Below, in pieces: positions 43,656-52,833 of a stretch of 64,000 bases of DNA (its first letter is position 1; every line of letters begins with the position of its first letter). The stretch comes from Tepidibacillus fermentans (GTDB lineage Bacteria; Bacillota; Bacilli; Tepidibacillales; Tepidibacillaceae), in assembly GCF_004342885.1 (NCBI RefSeq), contig NZ_SMAB01000006.1, forward strand, positions 1 through 64,000. Reading direction: 5' to 3'. A model generated the notes under the pieces. It made no database searches, was not told the DNA's origin, and saw only the letters and a program-made list of their open reading frames with translations. The position numbers and the translations under genes are program-made.

Positions 43656-43913
43656 CTAAGAAAAAAACTGTTCTTGAACGGGTATATACAAATTACGCTT
43701 ACAATTAGGACAAGAAGCAATATGGATACAAAGATGATTTTTAAAATCATCGGGATACCCATTGGTTAACTTCATATCCTCATATTCACGATAGGGCGCA
43801 TAAGGTTCCCAAATATCATCAAGTCGTCCATGATCATCTAGTAAGTGATTACAATCTGGACAAGTGGCCTCAAGTATCGTTAAGGCATTACAAACAGGAC
43901 AAAGATACCCCAT
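43656..43913 (-). CDS. small zinc-ribbon protein
   Basis: An 85-residue protein with three CxxC motifs (LCPVCN, TCPDCN and SCPNCK), enough for a zinc ribbon plus an extra pair. The middle part (HGRLDDIWEPYAPYREYED) is conserved in similar small Bacillus proteins that I know only as uncharacterised. It lies directly after a small membrane-protein gene (10 bases) on the same strand, forming a two-gene unit. Confidence 0.75.
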   Translation of the reverse strand: MGYLCPVCNALTILEATCPDCNHLLDDHGRLDDIWEPYAPYREYEDMKLTNGYPDDFKNHLCIHIASCPNCKRNLYIPVQEQFFS

Positions 43914-43923
43914 TTTTGATCAC

Positions 43924-44112
43924 CTAATTTGTACGTTCTAATTGAAAGCTATAAAGAGTATAACTAGCCATAAAAATAAATGATAAGATTGCGCCAATGA
44001 TGGCATCGACTCGGCCCAGTGGAAGGTTTCCTAAAAGAATGGCAATTGGGAAGAAGAAGGTTGCGATGATGATCAGGAGGATATAGGTCCAATACAATAT
44101 ACTTTTCAACAT
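43924..44112 (-). CDS. small membrane protein, 62 residues
   Basis: Two membrane segments (residues 5-27 and 36-55) joined by a short loop with LGRVDA. I do not recognise a family. GAGGTG precedes the ATG on the minus strand. The zinc-ribbon gene follows at once, so the two probably share a transcript. Confidence 0.7.
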   Translation of the reverse strand: MLKSILYWTYILLIIIATFFFPIAILLGNLPLGRVDAIIGAILSFIFMASYTLYSFQLERTN

Positions 44113-44191
44113 TTTTTACACCTCGTATCCTTAAAGTATTTATAAATTTATTTTGTAGTATGAAGAGACAATTTATACAGAAAAATAAAAT

Positions 44192-44219
44192 AAAAAACCA
44201 CTCCAGATGGAGTGGTTTC
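44192..44219 (-). terminator. terminator of yumC
   Basis: On the minus strand AAACCACTCC pairs with GGAGTGGTTT around a four-base loop and is followed by TTTATTTTATTTT. Confidence 0.85.
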
Positions 44220-44245
44220 GCATTTGATAAGTGCTCAATTCGGTA

Positions 44246-45226
44246 TTAATGTTTATGAACAGGCTGAATACGCTCTTCAGGGTTAATATAGTGTTTCGCG
44301 TTATTTACCGCTGTTGGTGCCTCGCCAAAACCTGCAGCGATTAACTTGATTTTTCCTTCGTAAGTAGCGATATCACCAGCAGCATAAATGCCATCGATGT
44401 TCGTCTTCATTGTCGAATCAACAACGATTGCACCGTTTTTGATTTCAAGACCCCAGTTTGCAATGGGTCCAAGAGAGGAAACAAATCCAAAATTGACGAT
44501 CAAGTCATCAATTTCAATAACTTGTTCTTCTTCGCCTTTAGGAGTAGCGATGGTTACACGCTCGATCTTTTCATTACCTTCGAGTTTAGTAATCACACGA
44601 GGAACAATCACATTTACTTTTGAAGCATATAATTTTTCAACGCTATGTTCATGAGCACGGAACTTATCACGACGATGGATAATGGTTACCTCTTTTGCAA
44701 TGTTTTCCAACATTAATGCCCAGTCAACAGCAGAGTCTCCGCCACCAAAGACAAGAACACGACGGTCTCTAAATACTTCCATATCACTTACAAAGTAGTG
44801 TAGGTTGGTTTTTTCGTATTTTTCGGCTCCTTCAACATCGAGACGACGAGGTTCAAAAGCACCGATACCAGCTGTGATAATGACAGCTTTGGATAAGTGT
44901 GTACCTTTACTTGTTGTTAAAACGAAAATACCATCACCATTTTTCTCGACATTTTCTACTTTTTCATCTAGGCAAACAGTAGGATTGAATTGCATTGCTT
45001 GTTCTTCAACGCGTTTTACCAATTCGCTTGCTAGAACTTTGGGGAAACCAGCTACATCGTAAATATATTTCTCTGGATACAATGCAGTAAGTTGTCCCCC
45101 AAGTTGTGGCATTGCCTCAATTAACTTTACACTTGCTCCTCGCATTCCTGCATAGAATGTAGCAAATAATCCTGCAGGACCGCCACCTATAACTGTAATG
45201 TCGTAAACCTTTTCATCATGTACCAT
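44246..45226 (-). CDS. yumC: ferredoxin/flavodoxin-NADP+ reductase, thioredoxin-reductase type (YumC)
   Basis: A 326-residue FAD enzyme that passes electrons between NADPH and ferredoxin or flavodoxin. The FAD motif [14 protein letters not shown] is near residue 11-25, the NADPH motif [12 protein letters not shown] is in the middle, and the closing FAD motif is [14 protein letters not shown]. It lacks the CxxC redox pair of thioredoxin reductases, which is characteristic of YumC. The ATG at 45226 follows GGGAGG; the longer frame starting at 45241 is not used. It is divergent from an Rrf2-family regulator. Confidence 0.92.
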   Translation of the reverse strand: MVHDEKVYDITVIGGGPAGLFATFYAGMRGASVKLIEAMPQLGGQLTALYPEKYIYDVAGFPKVLASELVKRVEEQAMQFNPTVCLDEKVENVEKNGDGIFVLTTSKGTHLSKAVIITAGIGAFEPRRLDVEGAEKYEKTNLHYFVSDMEVFRDRRVLVFGGGDSAVDWALMLENIAKEVTIIHRRDKFRAHEHSVEKLYASKVNVIVPRVITKLEGNEKIERVTIATPKGEEEQVIEIDDLIVNFGFVSSLGPIANWGLEIKNGAIVVDSTMKTNIDGIYAAGDIATYEGKIKLIAAGFGEAPTAVNNAKHYINPEERIQPVHKH

Positions 45227-45436
45227 GTTTCTGCCTCCCACCTTTGCATGATTTTAACATGTCCCATGTTCATTATAAACTGAGGAAGAGTGATTTTAAA
45301 GATAGAAATTCTGAAAAATAATAAAAAAAACACAATTCGCTCTATTTGACATAACCTCAGAGCATTAATACAATAAAAATACCAAAATTCTTTTCATTGT
45401 AAAGATAAAAAGTGTAGTTGCTAAGGGGGAGACCAG

Positions 45437-45868
45437 ATGAAGCTTTCTTCACGTGGCCATTATGGGCTTCGAGCAATGGTCTATTTAGCAAAACCAAAAA
45501 ATAATCAGCCGATCCCATTAAGGCAAATTGCAGCAGATGAAAAAATCCCTGAGGCTTTTTTAGAACAGATCTTTGTTGACCTTCGTAAAGCGGGATTAGT
45601 GAAAAGCGTCCGCGGTCCAAAAGGAGGATATCGGTTAGTAGACTCTCCAGAAAAAATTGTGGTTGGTAATATTGTTCGTGTGTTAGAGGGAACGATGAAT
45701 ATCGTTGATTGCATGGAAGATAACGATGGCAATTGTTGTGATAAAAATGAGGATTGTTCTACCAAAATTGTCTGGGAAAAGCTTCGCACAACAATGGCCA
45801 CTGTTTTAGACGGAATGAAACTTTCTGATTTGGTATTAGGCGAAAAAACCATGATTGATACATTATAA
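45437..45868 (+). CDS. Rrf2-family regulator with cluster-type cysteines
   Basis: A 143-residue winged-helix repressor. The DNA-binding half has RQIAADEKIPEAFLEQIF and the wing VRGPKGGYRL. Cysteines at 92, 100, 101 and 107 lie where IscR and NsrR hold an Fe-S cluster, so it probably senses Fe-S, iron or nitric oxide, unlike CymR, which lacks such cysteines. GGGGGAGA precedes the ATG. It is divergent from yumC, a plausible target. Confidence 0.85.
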   Translation: MKLSSRGHYGLRAMVYLAKPKNNQPIPLRQIAADEKIPEAFLEQIFVDLRKAGLVKSVRGPKGGYRLVDSPEKIVVGNIVRVLEGTMNIVDCMEDNDGNCCDKNEDCSTKIVWEKLRTTMATVLDGMKLSDLVLGEKTMIDTL

Positions 45869-45938
45869 ATTTGGGAATTATATTATAATTTTTTATGATT
45901 CTCATCGATGTTTTGACATGGTATGATAAGTATAGATA

Positions 45939-45964
45939 ATTAACAACATTATTACGTTGTCAAT
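45939..45964. promoter_or_regulatory. imperfect palindrome upstream of the NDH-2 gene
   Basis: ATTAACAACATTA and TTACGTTGTCAAT are inverted with ten matches of thirteen. It overlaps the likely -10 of a promoter whose TTGACA is at 45914-45919. It does not fit the Rex box (TTGTGA...TCACAA). The binder is unknown. Confidence 0.4.
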
Positions 45965-46077
45965 AAACTTATCATAGTATGTCTTTTTTCTTTATTTATT
46001 GTAACAAAATATTTTTGTTTTTTAGTGAAAGTTGTTTCGAAAGGAAAAGATATTGTTAAAAAATAGGGAGTGAGAAT

Positions 46078-47271
46078 GTGAAGGTTTTAATTTTGGGAGC
46101 AGGATATGGTGGTTTGATGACTGCACTGCAACTACAAAAGGAATTAGATTACAATGAAGCAGAAATCACAATCGTAAATAAGCACAGTTATCACTATATT
46201 ACCACTCATTTGCATGCTCCAGCCGCAGGAACATTACCTACCAATAGAGTGAAAATTGAATTAGATGATTTAATTGACCGCGAAAAAATCAATCGAATTC
46301 AACAAGAAGTAGTCGAAATATCTCTTGAAAATAAAAGTGTCAAATTAAAAGATGGACAGATATTAGTTTATGACGTATTGGTCATTGCCTTAGGAAGTGA
46401 CATAGAAACCTTTGGTATCAAAGGTTTAAAAGAGCATGCTTTTGTCATTCGTAGTGTTAATTCCGTCCGTTTAATTCGCGAACATATCGAATATATGTTT
46501 GCTAAATACAAAGCAGAACCAGATCATTCAGAGTATTTAACCTTTATTGTTGGGGGAGCAGGTTTTACAGGTATAGAATTTGTAGGGGAACTTGCTGATC
46601 GGGTACCAGAACTTTGCAAAGAATTTGATGTAAACCCTGAGGTCGTTCGTATTATTAATATTGAAGCTGCTCCTACCGTCTTACCTGGATTTGAACCCAA
46701 TCTTGTTGAACATGCAATGGAAGTTCTAAAGGGTAAAGGCGTGGAAATTCGAACCAACACGCCAATTAAGGAAGTTACAGCTGAAGGGGTTACTTTAGCA
46801 AATGGAGAACAAATAAAATCGGGAACAGTAGTATGGACAGGTGGTGTACGTGGAAACAAAATCATTGATAACCTTGGAATTGAAACGATCCGTTCTCGAG
46901 CAAAGGTGGATCCTTATTTAAGAGCACCTGGGTATAAAGATATATTTATTATCGGCGACAGTTCCATTGTATTTGATGAAAACGTAAAACCCTATCCTCC
47001 AACTGCGCAAATCGCTGTTCAAGAAGGTGAATATGTAGCCAAACAGATCGTTTCTCTTATTCGCAATGGTGAAATGAAGTTGAAACCTTTTAAATTTCAA
47101 TACCGTGGAACCGTTGCTTCTTTAGGTCGCAGAGAAGCGATTGGAACAGTAGGAAGATGGAAGATAAAAGGAATGACCGCTTCATTAATGAAGCAATTGA
47201 TAGATAATCGATATTTATATTCCATTGGTGGCTTGCCGCTAGTCTTTAAAAAAGGAAAATTTTTAGGATAA
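46078..47271 (+). CDS. NADH dehydrogenase type II (NDH-2)
   Basis: A 397-residue membrane-attached flavoenzyme that oxidises NADH and reduces menaquinone without pumping protons. Two Rossmann motifs are seen, GAGYGGLMTALQLQ at the N terminus and IVGGAGFTGIEFVGELAD in the middle, with the quinone-site region AQIAVQEGEYVAKQ. It matches the YutJ/YumB/Ndh group of Bacillus. GTG is the start, after GGGAGTGAG. The long leader (about 130 bases) includes a palindrome that may be its operator. Confidence 0.9.
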   Translation: MKVLILGAGYGGLMTALQLQKELDYNEAEITIVNKHSYHYITTHLHAPAAGTLPTNRVKIELDDLIDREKINRIQQEVVEISLENKSVKLKDGQILVYDVLVIALGSDIETFGIKGLKEHAFVIRSVNSVRLIREHIEYMFAKYKAEPDHSEYLTFIVGGAGFTGIEFVGELADRVPELCKEFDVNPEVVRIINIEAAPTVLPGFEPNLVEHAMEVLKGKGVEIRTNTPIKEVTAEGVTLANGEQIKSGTVVWTGGVRGNKIIDNLGIETIRSRAKVDPYLRAPGYKDIFIIGDSSIVFDENVKPYPPTAQIAVQEGEYVAKQIVSLIRNGEMKLKPFKFQYRGTVASLGRREAIGTVGRWKIKGMTASLMKQLIDNRYLYSIGGLPLVFKKGKFLG

Positions 47272-47298
47272 TTTGATCGATTTGATTTGATCCATTCA

Positions 47299-47323
47299 AA
47301 GCCGAGATTCCTCGGCTTTTTTG
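47299..47323 (+). terminator. terminator of the NDH-2 gene
   Basis: AAGCCGAG pairs with CTCGGCTT around a short loop, followed by TTTTGTTT. Confidence 0.85.
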
Positions 47324-47431
47324 TTTATTAAGAACACGAGACAATTCGGTCAATCCAATTGCAAAACGAATATTAATAATCTCCTGAATAATTGATATAT
47401 TATACAAATAAGGGTGAAAGGGGTATAGAAG

Positions 47432-47554
47432 ATGGTCCAAGAAACAGAACATGTTTGTGGACTATGTGATGGTCAGGGGTATCATGTTGTCATGGTTGGT
47501 GGAACGGAAACTTGTCCTGCATGCGATGGGTTGGGAGTAGAAGAAGAGATATAA
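47432..47554 (+). CDS. yuiA: YuiA-like DnaJ-type zinc-finger peptide, 40 residues
   Basis: A tiny protein with two CxxCxGxG-like repeats (CGLCDGQG and CPACDGLG), the pattern of half a DnaJ zinc finger, separated by YHVVMVGGTET. B. subtilis YuiA has the same make-up and lies in the same neighbourhood. AAAGGGG precedes the ATG. It has its own terminator. The function is unknown, presumably zinc binding. Confidence 0.8.
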   Translation: MVQETEHVCGLCDGQGYHVVMVGGTETCPACDGLGVEEEI

Positions 47555-47585
47555 ATGATTGTAAAGAGAAATATATATAATGAAG

Positions 47586-47613
47586 GAAGTCCCAAGTTAT
47601 TTGGGACTTTTTT
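47586..47613. terminator. terminator between yuiA and the chlorite-dismutase-family gene
   Basis: AAGTCCCAA pairs with TTGGGACTT, followed by TTTTGC; placed between convergent genes. Confidence 0.8.
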
Positions 47614-47617
47614 GCTG

Positions 47618-48349
47618 TTAGATCGTTTCAAGTAATTCATCAATATCATTTTTACGAATACAGGTATACATCGGAGTATCTCGTAAGGTATATCGGCTTG
47701 CTTCCGTTTCTCTTAATTCTTGAACGAGATCGAGAAAATCTTTTGGTTCATCCGTCTCAAAAGCGACAACAAATTCTTGATCGTCAATCCCAAACGAATA
47801 AGTCGTATTTAATTTCACAGAGGGATATTTGTTTCCAATTTGAATATGTTCATCCATCATCCCTTGACGAGTTGCGAATGTTAAATGGTACCAATCCCTT
47901 GTTTTTACAAAAGGGTAGACGAAGAGATATTTGTATTTTCCGGGTATGATGAAAGCTCGCGAGTTTTGATGTTCAGGCTCAATTTTATCTACGTACATAC
48001 TTCTTTTTGAAATCGATAGATAGGAATAGGTAACTGTTAAATATTGACCTAAACCAGTATGTAATAACTTAGTAGTCATTTCTTGAAAAAGTTCTAAGCG
48101 GTTAGTGATTCTCCAAAGCATAAAATCAACATCTGCTCGAATACCAACAAGGGAATAATAAAGAAGCATGAGATCGGAATGATTCATATATTCTTTCACT
48201 ACTTGTTGGAATTCATCTTTCCTTCTTTTTTGTTCATCTTTGCTCAATCTGCGAAAAGCAGGGTCTACCTTGAAGAAAATAAAGTTGATGTATTGAGTTG
48301 GACGATTTGGGGAATTCGTTGTTTTAGTTGCATGTGGATTCAGATTCAT
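47618..48349 (-). CDS. chlorite-dismutase-family heme protein, probable HemQ (ChdC)
   Basis: A 243-residue protein of the Cld fold. In Firmicutes this family member is coproheme decarboxylase, the last step of heme synthesis. The radical Tyr is likely in LFVYPFVKTRDWY and the axial His in GMMDEHIQIGNKY, with SFGIDDQEFVVAFETDEP following. The wording departs from typical Bacillus HemQ (YPM, LPxxRQ) in several places, so another heme role cannot be ruled out. The ATG at 48349 follows GGAGG; a longer frame is not used. Confidence 0.78.
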   Translation of the reverse strand: MNLNPHATKTTNSPNRPTQYINFIFFKVDPAFRRLSKDEQKRRKDEFQQVVKEYMNHSDLMLLYYSLVGIRADVDFMLWRITNRLELFQEMTTKLLHTGLGQYLTVTYSYLSISKRSMYVDKIEPEHQNSRAFIIPGKYKYLFVYPFVKTRDWYHLTFATRQGMMDEHIQIGNKYPSVKLNTTYSFGIDDQEFVVAFETDEPKDFLDLVQELRETEASRYTLRDTPMYTCIRKNDIDELLETI

Positions 48350-48587
48350 TAGCGATCCTCCTTTTTCATGGTAACTCATTCTCATTTTAAACAAAGATAA
48401 ACCGTTTTACAATATAAACACTAGGTATTTAGTATAAAAAGGACAAGATTTATTTTTGTCAGGTCGAATCGGTAAAATTAGCAAGAGATAATTTCCAAGT
48501 TCATGCAAAAATCTAAGAAGTTCTCTCTAAAGTAGGTATAAAAATTTTTTTGTCGGAAAAGATGAACTTTAGAGAGGAGGTAGATCA

Positions 48588-49253
48588 ATGTCTACCAAAA
48601 ATAAACAACCAGCTAAATTATCATTACTCTTCTTGCTGGTTGTAATATCCATCCAATTGATGGGGTTTACAATGATTCCAAAACAAATAGAAAATAGGAA
48701 TCAAAACAATCACGTGAATCATGATTTTATGAATGAGATGTTTCATTTTTTCCTTGAAGATCATCAATTACCCTTCTTAGGAAAACTGTTGAGTAAAGAA
48801 CAAAAAGAACCTATAAAAGCCAAAAGTAATGAAACGAAAAGTCAACCTATCTTTGATCTTTCCAAATATGAAAAGGTACATGTGGTAGCGACAGGTTATA
48901 CAGCTGGAAAGGAATCAACAGGTAAAGATAAATCTCACCCTCAATATGGTATTACTTATTCCGGAGTTCGAGTCATAAGAGGGAATTATTCTACGATCGC
49001 CGCTGACTTAAACGTTTTCCCAATAGGAACCGTCCTTTATATTCCAGGATATGGCTACGGTGTTGTTGCCGATAAAGGTTCGGCGATAAAAGGGAACAAA
49101 TTAGACCTTTATTTTGAAACTATTCAAGATGTTTATCAAGAATGGGGAAAAAGAGAAGTTGATGTTTATGTGATTAAAAAAGGCGATGGGACTTTAACAG
49201 AAGAGGTTATGAAAGAATATAACCGTGCAGAACCAGTTGATGCAATAAAATAA
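48588..49253 (+). CDS. yuiC: YuiC-like 3D-domain protein
   Basis: A 221-residue exported or membrane-anchored protein. A hydrophobic segment at residues 10-30 is followed by a polar linker and a C-terminal 3D domain with the three Asp residues in AADLNVFPIG and VVADKGSAIKGNKLDLYF. Such domains resemble MltA lytic transglycosylases, and B. subtilis YuiC cleaves peptidoglycan and is linked to spore formation. GAGAGGAGG precedes the ATG. Confidence 0.87.
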   Translation: MSTKNKQPAKLSLLFLLVVISIQLMGFTMIPKQIENRNQNNHVNHDFMNEMFHFFLEDHQLPFLGKLLSKEQKEPIKAKSNETKSQPIFDLSKYEKVHVVATGYTAGKESTGKDKSHPQYGITYSGVRVIRGNYSTIAADLNVFPIGTVLYIPGYGYGVVADKGSAIKGNKLDLYFETIQDVYQEWGKREVDVYVIKKGDGTLTEEVMKEYNRAEPVDAIK

Positions 49254-49263
49254 AATGATTTAC

Positions 49264-49294
49264 GGGCAAGGAGTAAATATCCTTGCCTTTTTTG
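49264..49294 (+). terminator. terminator of yuiC
   Basis: GGCAAGGA pairs with TCCTTGCC around a seven-base loop, followed by TTTTTTG. Confidence 0.85.
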
Positions 49295-49364
49295 ATTGTA
49301 TTCGAAATCGTGCAATTTGTGTTTTCCTTTGTTATGATAAAAGTATTCTTTAGTCAGGGGTGAA

Positions 49365-49751
49365 ATGATGTTCAGAAAATATCCTGAGGAATATTATTTG
49401 TTTTTTGAGAAATTTAACGAAGGGGAATATTACGAATGCCATGACCTACTTGAAGAAATTTGGTTAACAGATCGGCAAAACAAGTTTCTACAAGGATTAT
49501 TACAAGTGGCTGTTGCCGTTTATCATTTCGAAAACGGAAATATTTACGGTTCGAGAGCCCTTTTTCAATCTGCTTATCAATACTTACAACCTTATCGTCC
49601 TGAATATTGGGATCTTGACTTAGAGCCTGTGATCAACTTTATTGAAAAAGCATTAGCTGTTCTACCTCAAGAAAGAAGGATCTCCATCGATGAAGTCACA
49701 AAAATCGATTTTCCTAAGATTCAATTACATTTGAAACAGGAAAAACTTTAG
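49365..49751 (+). CDS. DUF309 family protein
   Basis: A 128-residue helical protein of the DUF309 family, marked by FNEGEYYECHDLLEEIWL and FLQGLLQVAVAVYHFENGN. The conserved Glu/His pattern suggests metal binding, but the function is unknown. Two ATG codons stand in a row; AGGGG is better spaced for the second (49368). It lies between yuiC and pepA. Confidence 0.85.
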   Translation: MMFRKYPEEYYLFFEKFNEGEYYECHDLLEEIWLTDRQNKFLQGLLQVAVAVYHFENGNIYGSRALFQSAYQYLQPYRPEYWDLDLEPVINFIEKALAVLPQERRISIDEVTKIDFPKIQLHLKQEKL

Positions 49752-49824
49752 CCAACCGAAATAATTTTCAATTCAGTGAAAAAAAAGTACAATATTCCAT
49801 ATCCATTTTTTTGGAGGTGTTGTC

Positions 49825-51330
49825 ATGAAAATCGAATTTACGAATCTAAATGTTGCAGAGATTAAAGCAGATTTGTTGGTATTTGGTCATTATCTCAATG
49901 AAAAAAAACCACAGGGTAAGTTAGCAGAGTTAGATCAAGTTCTTGATGGTGCGATTTCGGATTTAATTCAGCAAGGGGATATTACGGGAAAGGCAAAAGA
50001 AACTGTTCTTATTCATACGTTTGGTAAAATTCCTGCCTCTCGGGTTTTAGTAATTGGTTTAGGAAATTATGACCAATTCGATCAAGATCTGATTAGGGAA
50101 GTAGCTGCTATTGCTGTAAAACAAGGAATCAAAGTGAAAGCAAAACGAATCGCTTCTTGTCCTTTTGGTATCAATCATCCTAATGTTCATGAACACCATG
50201 TGACTCATTCATTTGCGGAAGGGGCTGTTTTGGCTGCTTATCATTTTGAAGGGTATCGTTCAGAAAAAGAAGAGCATCACCAAATCGAATTCATCCAGCT
50301 GATGGCAGATCAAGTATCGGAAGAATTAGAGTATGGAATTGAATGTGGAACTGCTTATGGATTAGGAACCAATCTTGCAAGGGATTTAGTCAATTCCCCT
50401 GGTAATCTGATGACGCCGACAAAGATGGCAGAAAAAGCAGTAGAAATTGCTCGCCGTTATGGGATGGAATATGAAGTCCTCGGTAAAGAAGAGATGGAGC
50501 GTTTAGGAATGGGCGGACTTTTGGCAGTGGCCCAAGGAAGTGATCAACCGCCAAAAATGATCGTGATCAAATATCGTGGTCGAGAAAAGTGGGATGAAGT
50601 TTTAGGTTTTGTCGGAAAAGGTTTAACTTTTGATAGTGGTGGAATTTCGCTAAAACCTGCAGCGAATATGGATGAAATGAAAACAGATATGGCAGGAGGA
50701 GCAGCCGTTCTTGGAGCGATGGAAGCGATCGGGCGATTACGTCCAAAAGTAAATATTGTTGCCGTCATTCCTTCTACTGAGAATTTACCATCTGGCAAGG
50801 CCTATAAGCCTGGAGATGTCATCCGTACGATGAGTGGAAAAACGATTGAAGTTTTAAATACAGATGCAGAAGGTCGTCTAATTTTAGCAGATGGAATTAC
50901 CTATGCAAAAAAGCTAGGAGCAACAAGAATTATTGATCTAGCCACTTTAACAGGAGCGATTCTTGTAGCGCTAGGTACGGTAACTACAGGGGCTTTTACA
51001 AATGATCCTGCTTTCCTTGAAGACTTTAAGAAATCAGCGAAAAAAGCAGGCGAAAAAATTTGGCAGTTACCTACTTTTGATGAATATAAAGAACAAATTA
51101 AAAGCCAAATTGCTGATTTGAAAAATACTGGGGGAAGAAATGCAGGCAGTATTACTGCTGCACTATTCTTAGATGCTTTTGCAGAGGATACTCCTTGGAT
51201 TCATTTAGATATTGCGGGTACAGCTTTTACATCTAAGGAAACACCGACTACTCCAAAAGGAGCTACTGGTGTGATGGTTCGCTCTCTTGTACAAATTGCG
51301 AAACATTATGGAAAACACGGGATGAAATAA
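49825..51330 (+). CDS. pepA: leucyl aminopeptidase, M17 family (PepA/YuiE)
   Basis: A 501-residue cytoplasmic aminopeptidase with two metal ions per subunit. The N-terminal macro-like domain is followed by the catalytic domain with VGKGLTFDSGGISLKPA, KTDMAGGAAVLG and the signature NTDAEGRLILADG. The C-terminal LDIAGTAFTSKETPTTPKGATG is also typical. TTGGAGGTG precedes the ATG. In B. subtilis the same gene (yuiE) sits near yuiC, as here. Confidence 0.93.
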   Translation: MKIEFTNLNVAEIKADLLVFGHYLNEKKPQGKLAELDQVLDGAISDLIQQGDITGKAKETVLIHTFGKIPASRVLVIGLGNYDQFDQDLIREVAAIAVKQGIKVKAKRIASCPFGINHPNVHEHHVTHSFAEGAVLAAYHFEGYRSEKEEHHQIEFIQLMADQVSEELEYGIECGTAYGLGTNLARDLVNSPGNLMTPTKMAEKAVEIARRYGMEYEVLGKEEMERLGMGGLLAVAQGSDQPPKMIVIKYRGREKWDEVLGFVGKGLTFDSGGISLKPAANMDEMKTDMAGGAAVLGAMEAIGRLRPKVNIVAVIPSTENLPSGKAYKPGDVIRTMSGKTIEVLNTDAEGRLILADGITYAKKLGATRIIDLATLTGAILVALGTVTTGAFTNDPAFLEDFKKSAKKAGEKIWQLPTFDEYKEQIKSQIADLKNTGGRNAGSITAALFLDAFAEDTPWIHLDIAGTAFTSKETPTTPKGATGVMVRSLVQIAKHYGKHGMK

Positions 51331-51345
51331 ATAGAATTTAGGATA

Positions 51346-51383
51346 TGGCAGGGGATTTACTTAAAAAACCCTTGCCCTTTTTT
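51346..51383 (+). terminator. terminator of pepA
   Basis: GGCAGGGG pairs with CCCTTGCC (one G-T pair), followed by CTTTTTTT. Confidence 0.75.
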
Positions 51384-51470
51384 TACGCTGACGCTAATCG
51401 CTTTGTTTTCTCGTTATATCTTAATAAAAGAGGTATAATATAAATTAAAAGGGAGTGAAAGGAGAATCTC

Positions 51471-52049
51471 ATGAAAAAAGGAACCATTATTTTAATTGTT
51501 ATTGTTGCTATTTTTGCAATACTCGCTTTTTCAATGATAGGTAGCTATAATAGCTTTGTTTCACAAGAAGAAGCGGTAAATCAATCTTTTGCCCAAATTC
51601 AAACCCAATTACAAAGAAGAATGGATTTAATTCCGAATCTGGTCAATACCGTCAAGGGTTATGCCGCTCATGAGAAAGAGGTTTTGCAAGGGATTGCCGA
51701 TGCAAGGGCTCGTTTAGCAGGAGCCAGAACACCTTTAGAAATGGCGAATGCGAATACAGAGTTGAACTCAGCTTTAAGTCGATTAATAGTTGTTGTCGAA
51801 CGGTATCCGAATTTAAAAGCGGATCGACAATTTACGCAATTAATGGATGAATTGGCAGGTACGGAGAATCGAATTGCAACCGCAAGAAGAGATTACAATA
51901 CTGCGGTACAAACCTATAATCAACAGATCAAAAGGTTCCCTGGAGTGATTGTCGCTCGTCTATTTGGTTTTGAGCCAAAGGAATATTTCCAAGCGGATGA
52001 GAATGCCCAAAAGGCACCATCTGTTGATTTTGGGAGTCAATCGAAATGA
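51471..52049 (+). CDS. LemA-family membrane protein
   Basis: A 192-residue protein with one N-terminal membrane segment (residues 5-24) and a long helical body. The LemA landmarks are YNSFVSQEEAVNQSFAQIQ, QRRMDLIPNLVNTVKGY and ARRDYNTAVQTYNQQIKRFP. The function is not settled; LemA genes are often paired with TPM-domain genes, exactly as here (four-base overlap). AAAGGAGAA precedes the ATG. Confidence 0.9.
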   Translation: MKKGTIILIVIVAIFAILAFSMIGSYNSFVSQEEAVNQSFAQIQTQLQRRMDLIPNLVNTVKGYAAHEKEVLQGIADARARLAGARTPLEMANANTELNSALSRLIVVVERYPNLKADRQFTQLMDELAGTENRIATARRDYNTAVQTYNQQIKRFPGVIVARLFGFEPKEYFQADENAQKAPSVDFGSQSK

Positions 52050-52804
52050 AAAAGAGGTTAAGAGGAATCTTTTTTCTTCTCTTTGCTATCACGGTTTTAT
52101 TTCAATCCATTAGTTTTGCTCAAATTGAGATTCCAAAACCTATTGGAGATATATATGTTCAGGATTTTGCGCATGTCTTAACTCCTGATCAAAAGGCTGA
52201 ATTGATTGATCTAGGAAGAAGATTAGATGATGCCACAAAAGCGCAAATTGCAGTTTTAACGGTTGATACGACAAATGGTATACCAATTGAAGAATATGCA
52301 ACCACCGCTTTTCGTACCTACCAGTTAGGTGATAAAAAATTAAATAATGGTGTGTTATTTGTTATTGCAATGAATGACCATAAGATGAGAATCGAAGTTG
52401 GCTATGGTCTTGAAGGAGCAATTCCTGACGGGAAAGCAGGACGAATCTTGGATGATTTCGCTGTTCCATATTTGAAAAATAATCAACCAGACTTAGCTGT
52501 GATGGGGGTCTATAAGGCTCTGTATAATGAGGTGGCTAAAGAGTATCATTTAAACTCAGATCAATTGGTTCAAAATAGACCACCTGATACTCCAGCAAAA
52601 AAATCATTTAGTCTTTCCGAACTTGTGTGGGCTCTTATTATTTTTGTCTTTATCCTTATTGATTTTATCTTCTTCGGCGGCTTTTTCACCTTTACGATTC
52701 TATCGCTAGTTGCAAGAGGAGGCGGTGGTCGATTCGGTGGTGGCGGTCCACGTGGAGGTGGCGGTGGATCATCCGGTGGAGGCGGAGCAAGCCGTGGATG
52801 GTAG
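52046..52804 (+). CDS. TPM-domain membrane protein with Gly-rich tail (YgcG family)
   Basis: A 252-residue protein with a signal peptide, an extracytoplasmic TPM domain (VQDFAHVLTPDQKAELIDLG through GRILDDFAVPYLKNNQ), one membrane segment (about 190-220) and a Gly-rich end (GGGGRFGGGGPRGGGGGSS) closing in SRGW. TPM proteins have been linked to membrane or photosystem repair; in bacteria the role is unclear. It overlaps lemA by ATGA and so is translationally coupled to it. Confidence 0.88.
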   Translation: MKKRLRGIFFLLFAITVLFQSISFAQIEIPKPIGDIYVQDFAHVLTPDQKAELIDLGRRLDDATKAQIAVLTVDTTNGIPIEEYATTAFRTYQLGDKKLNNGVLFVIAMNDHKMRIEVGYGLEGAIPDGKAGRILDDFAVPYLKNNQPDLAVMGVYKALYNEVAKEYHLNSDQLVQNRPPDTPAKKSFSLSELVWALIIFVFILIDFIFFGGFFTFTILSLVARGGGGRFGGGGPRGGGGGSSGGGGASRGW

Positions 52805-52833
52805 TATTGAAGCCGAGTGATTCGGAGATAGTG

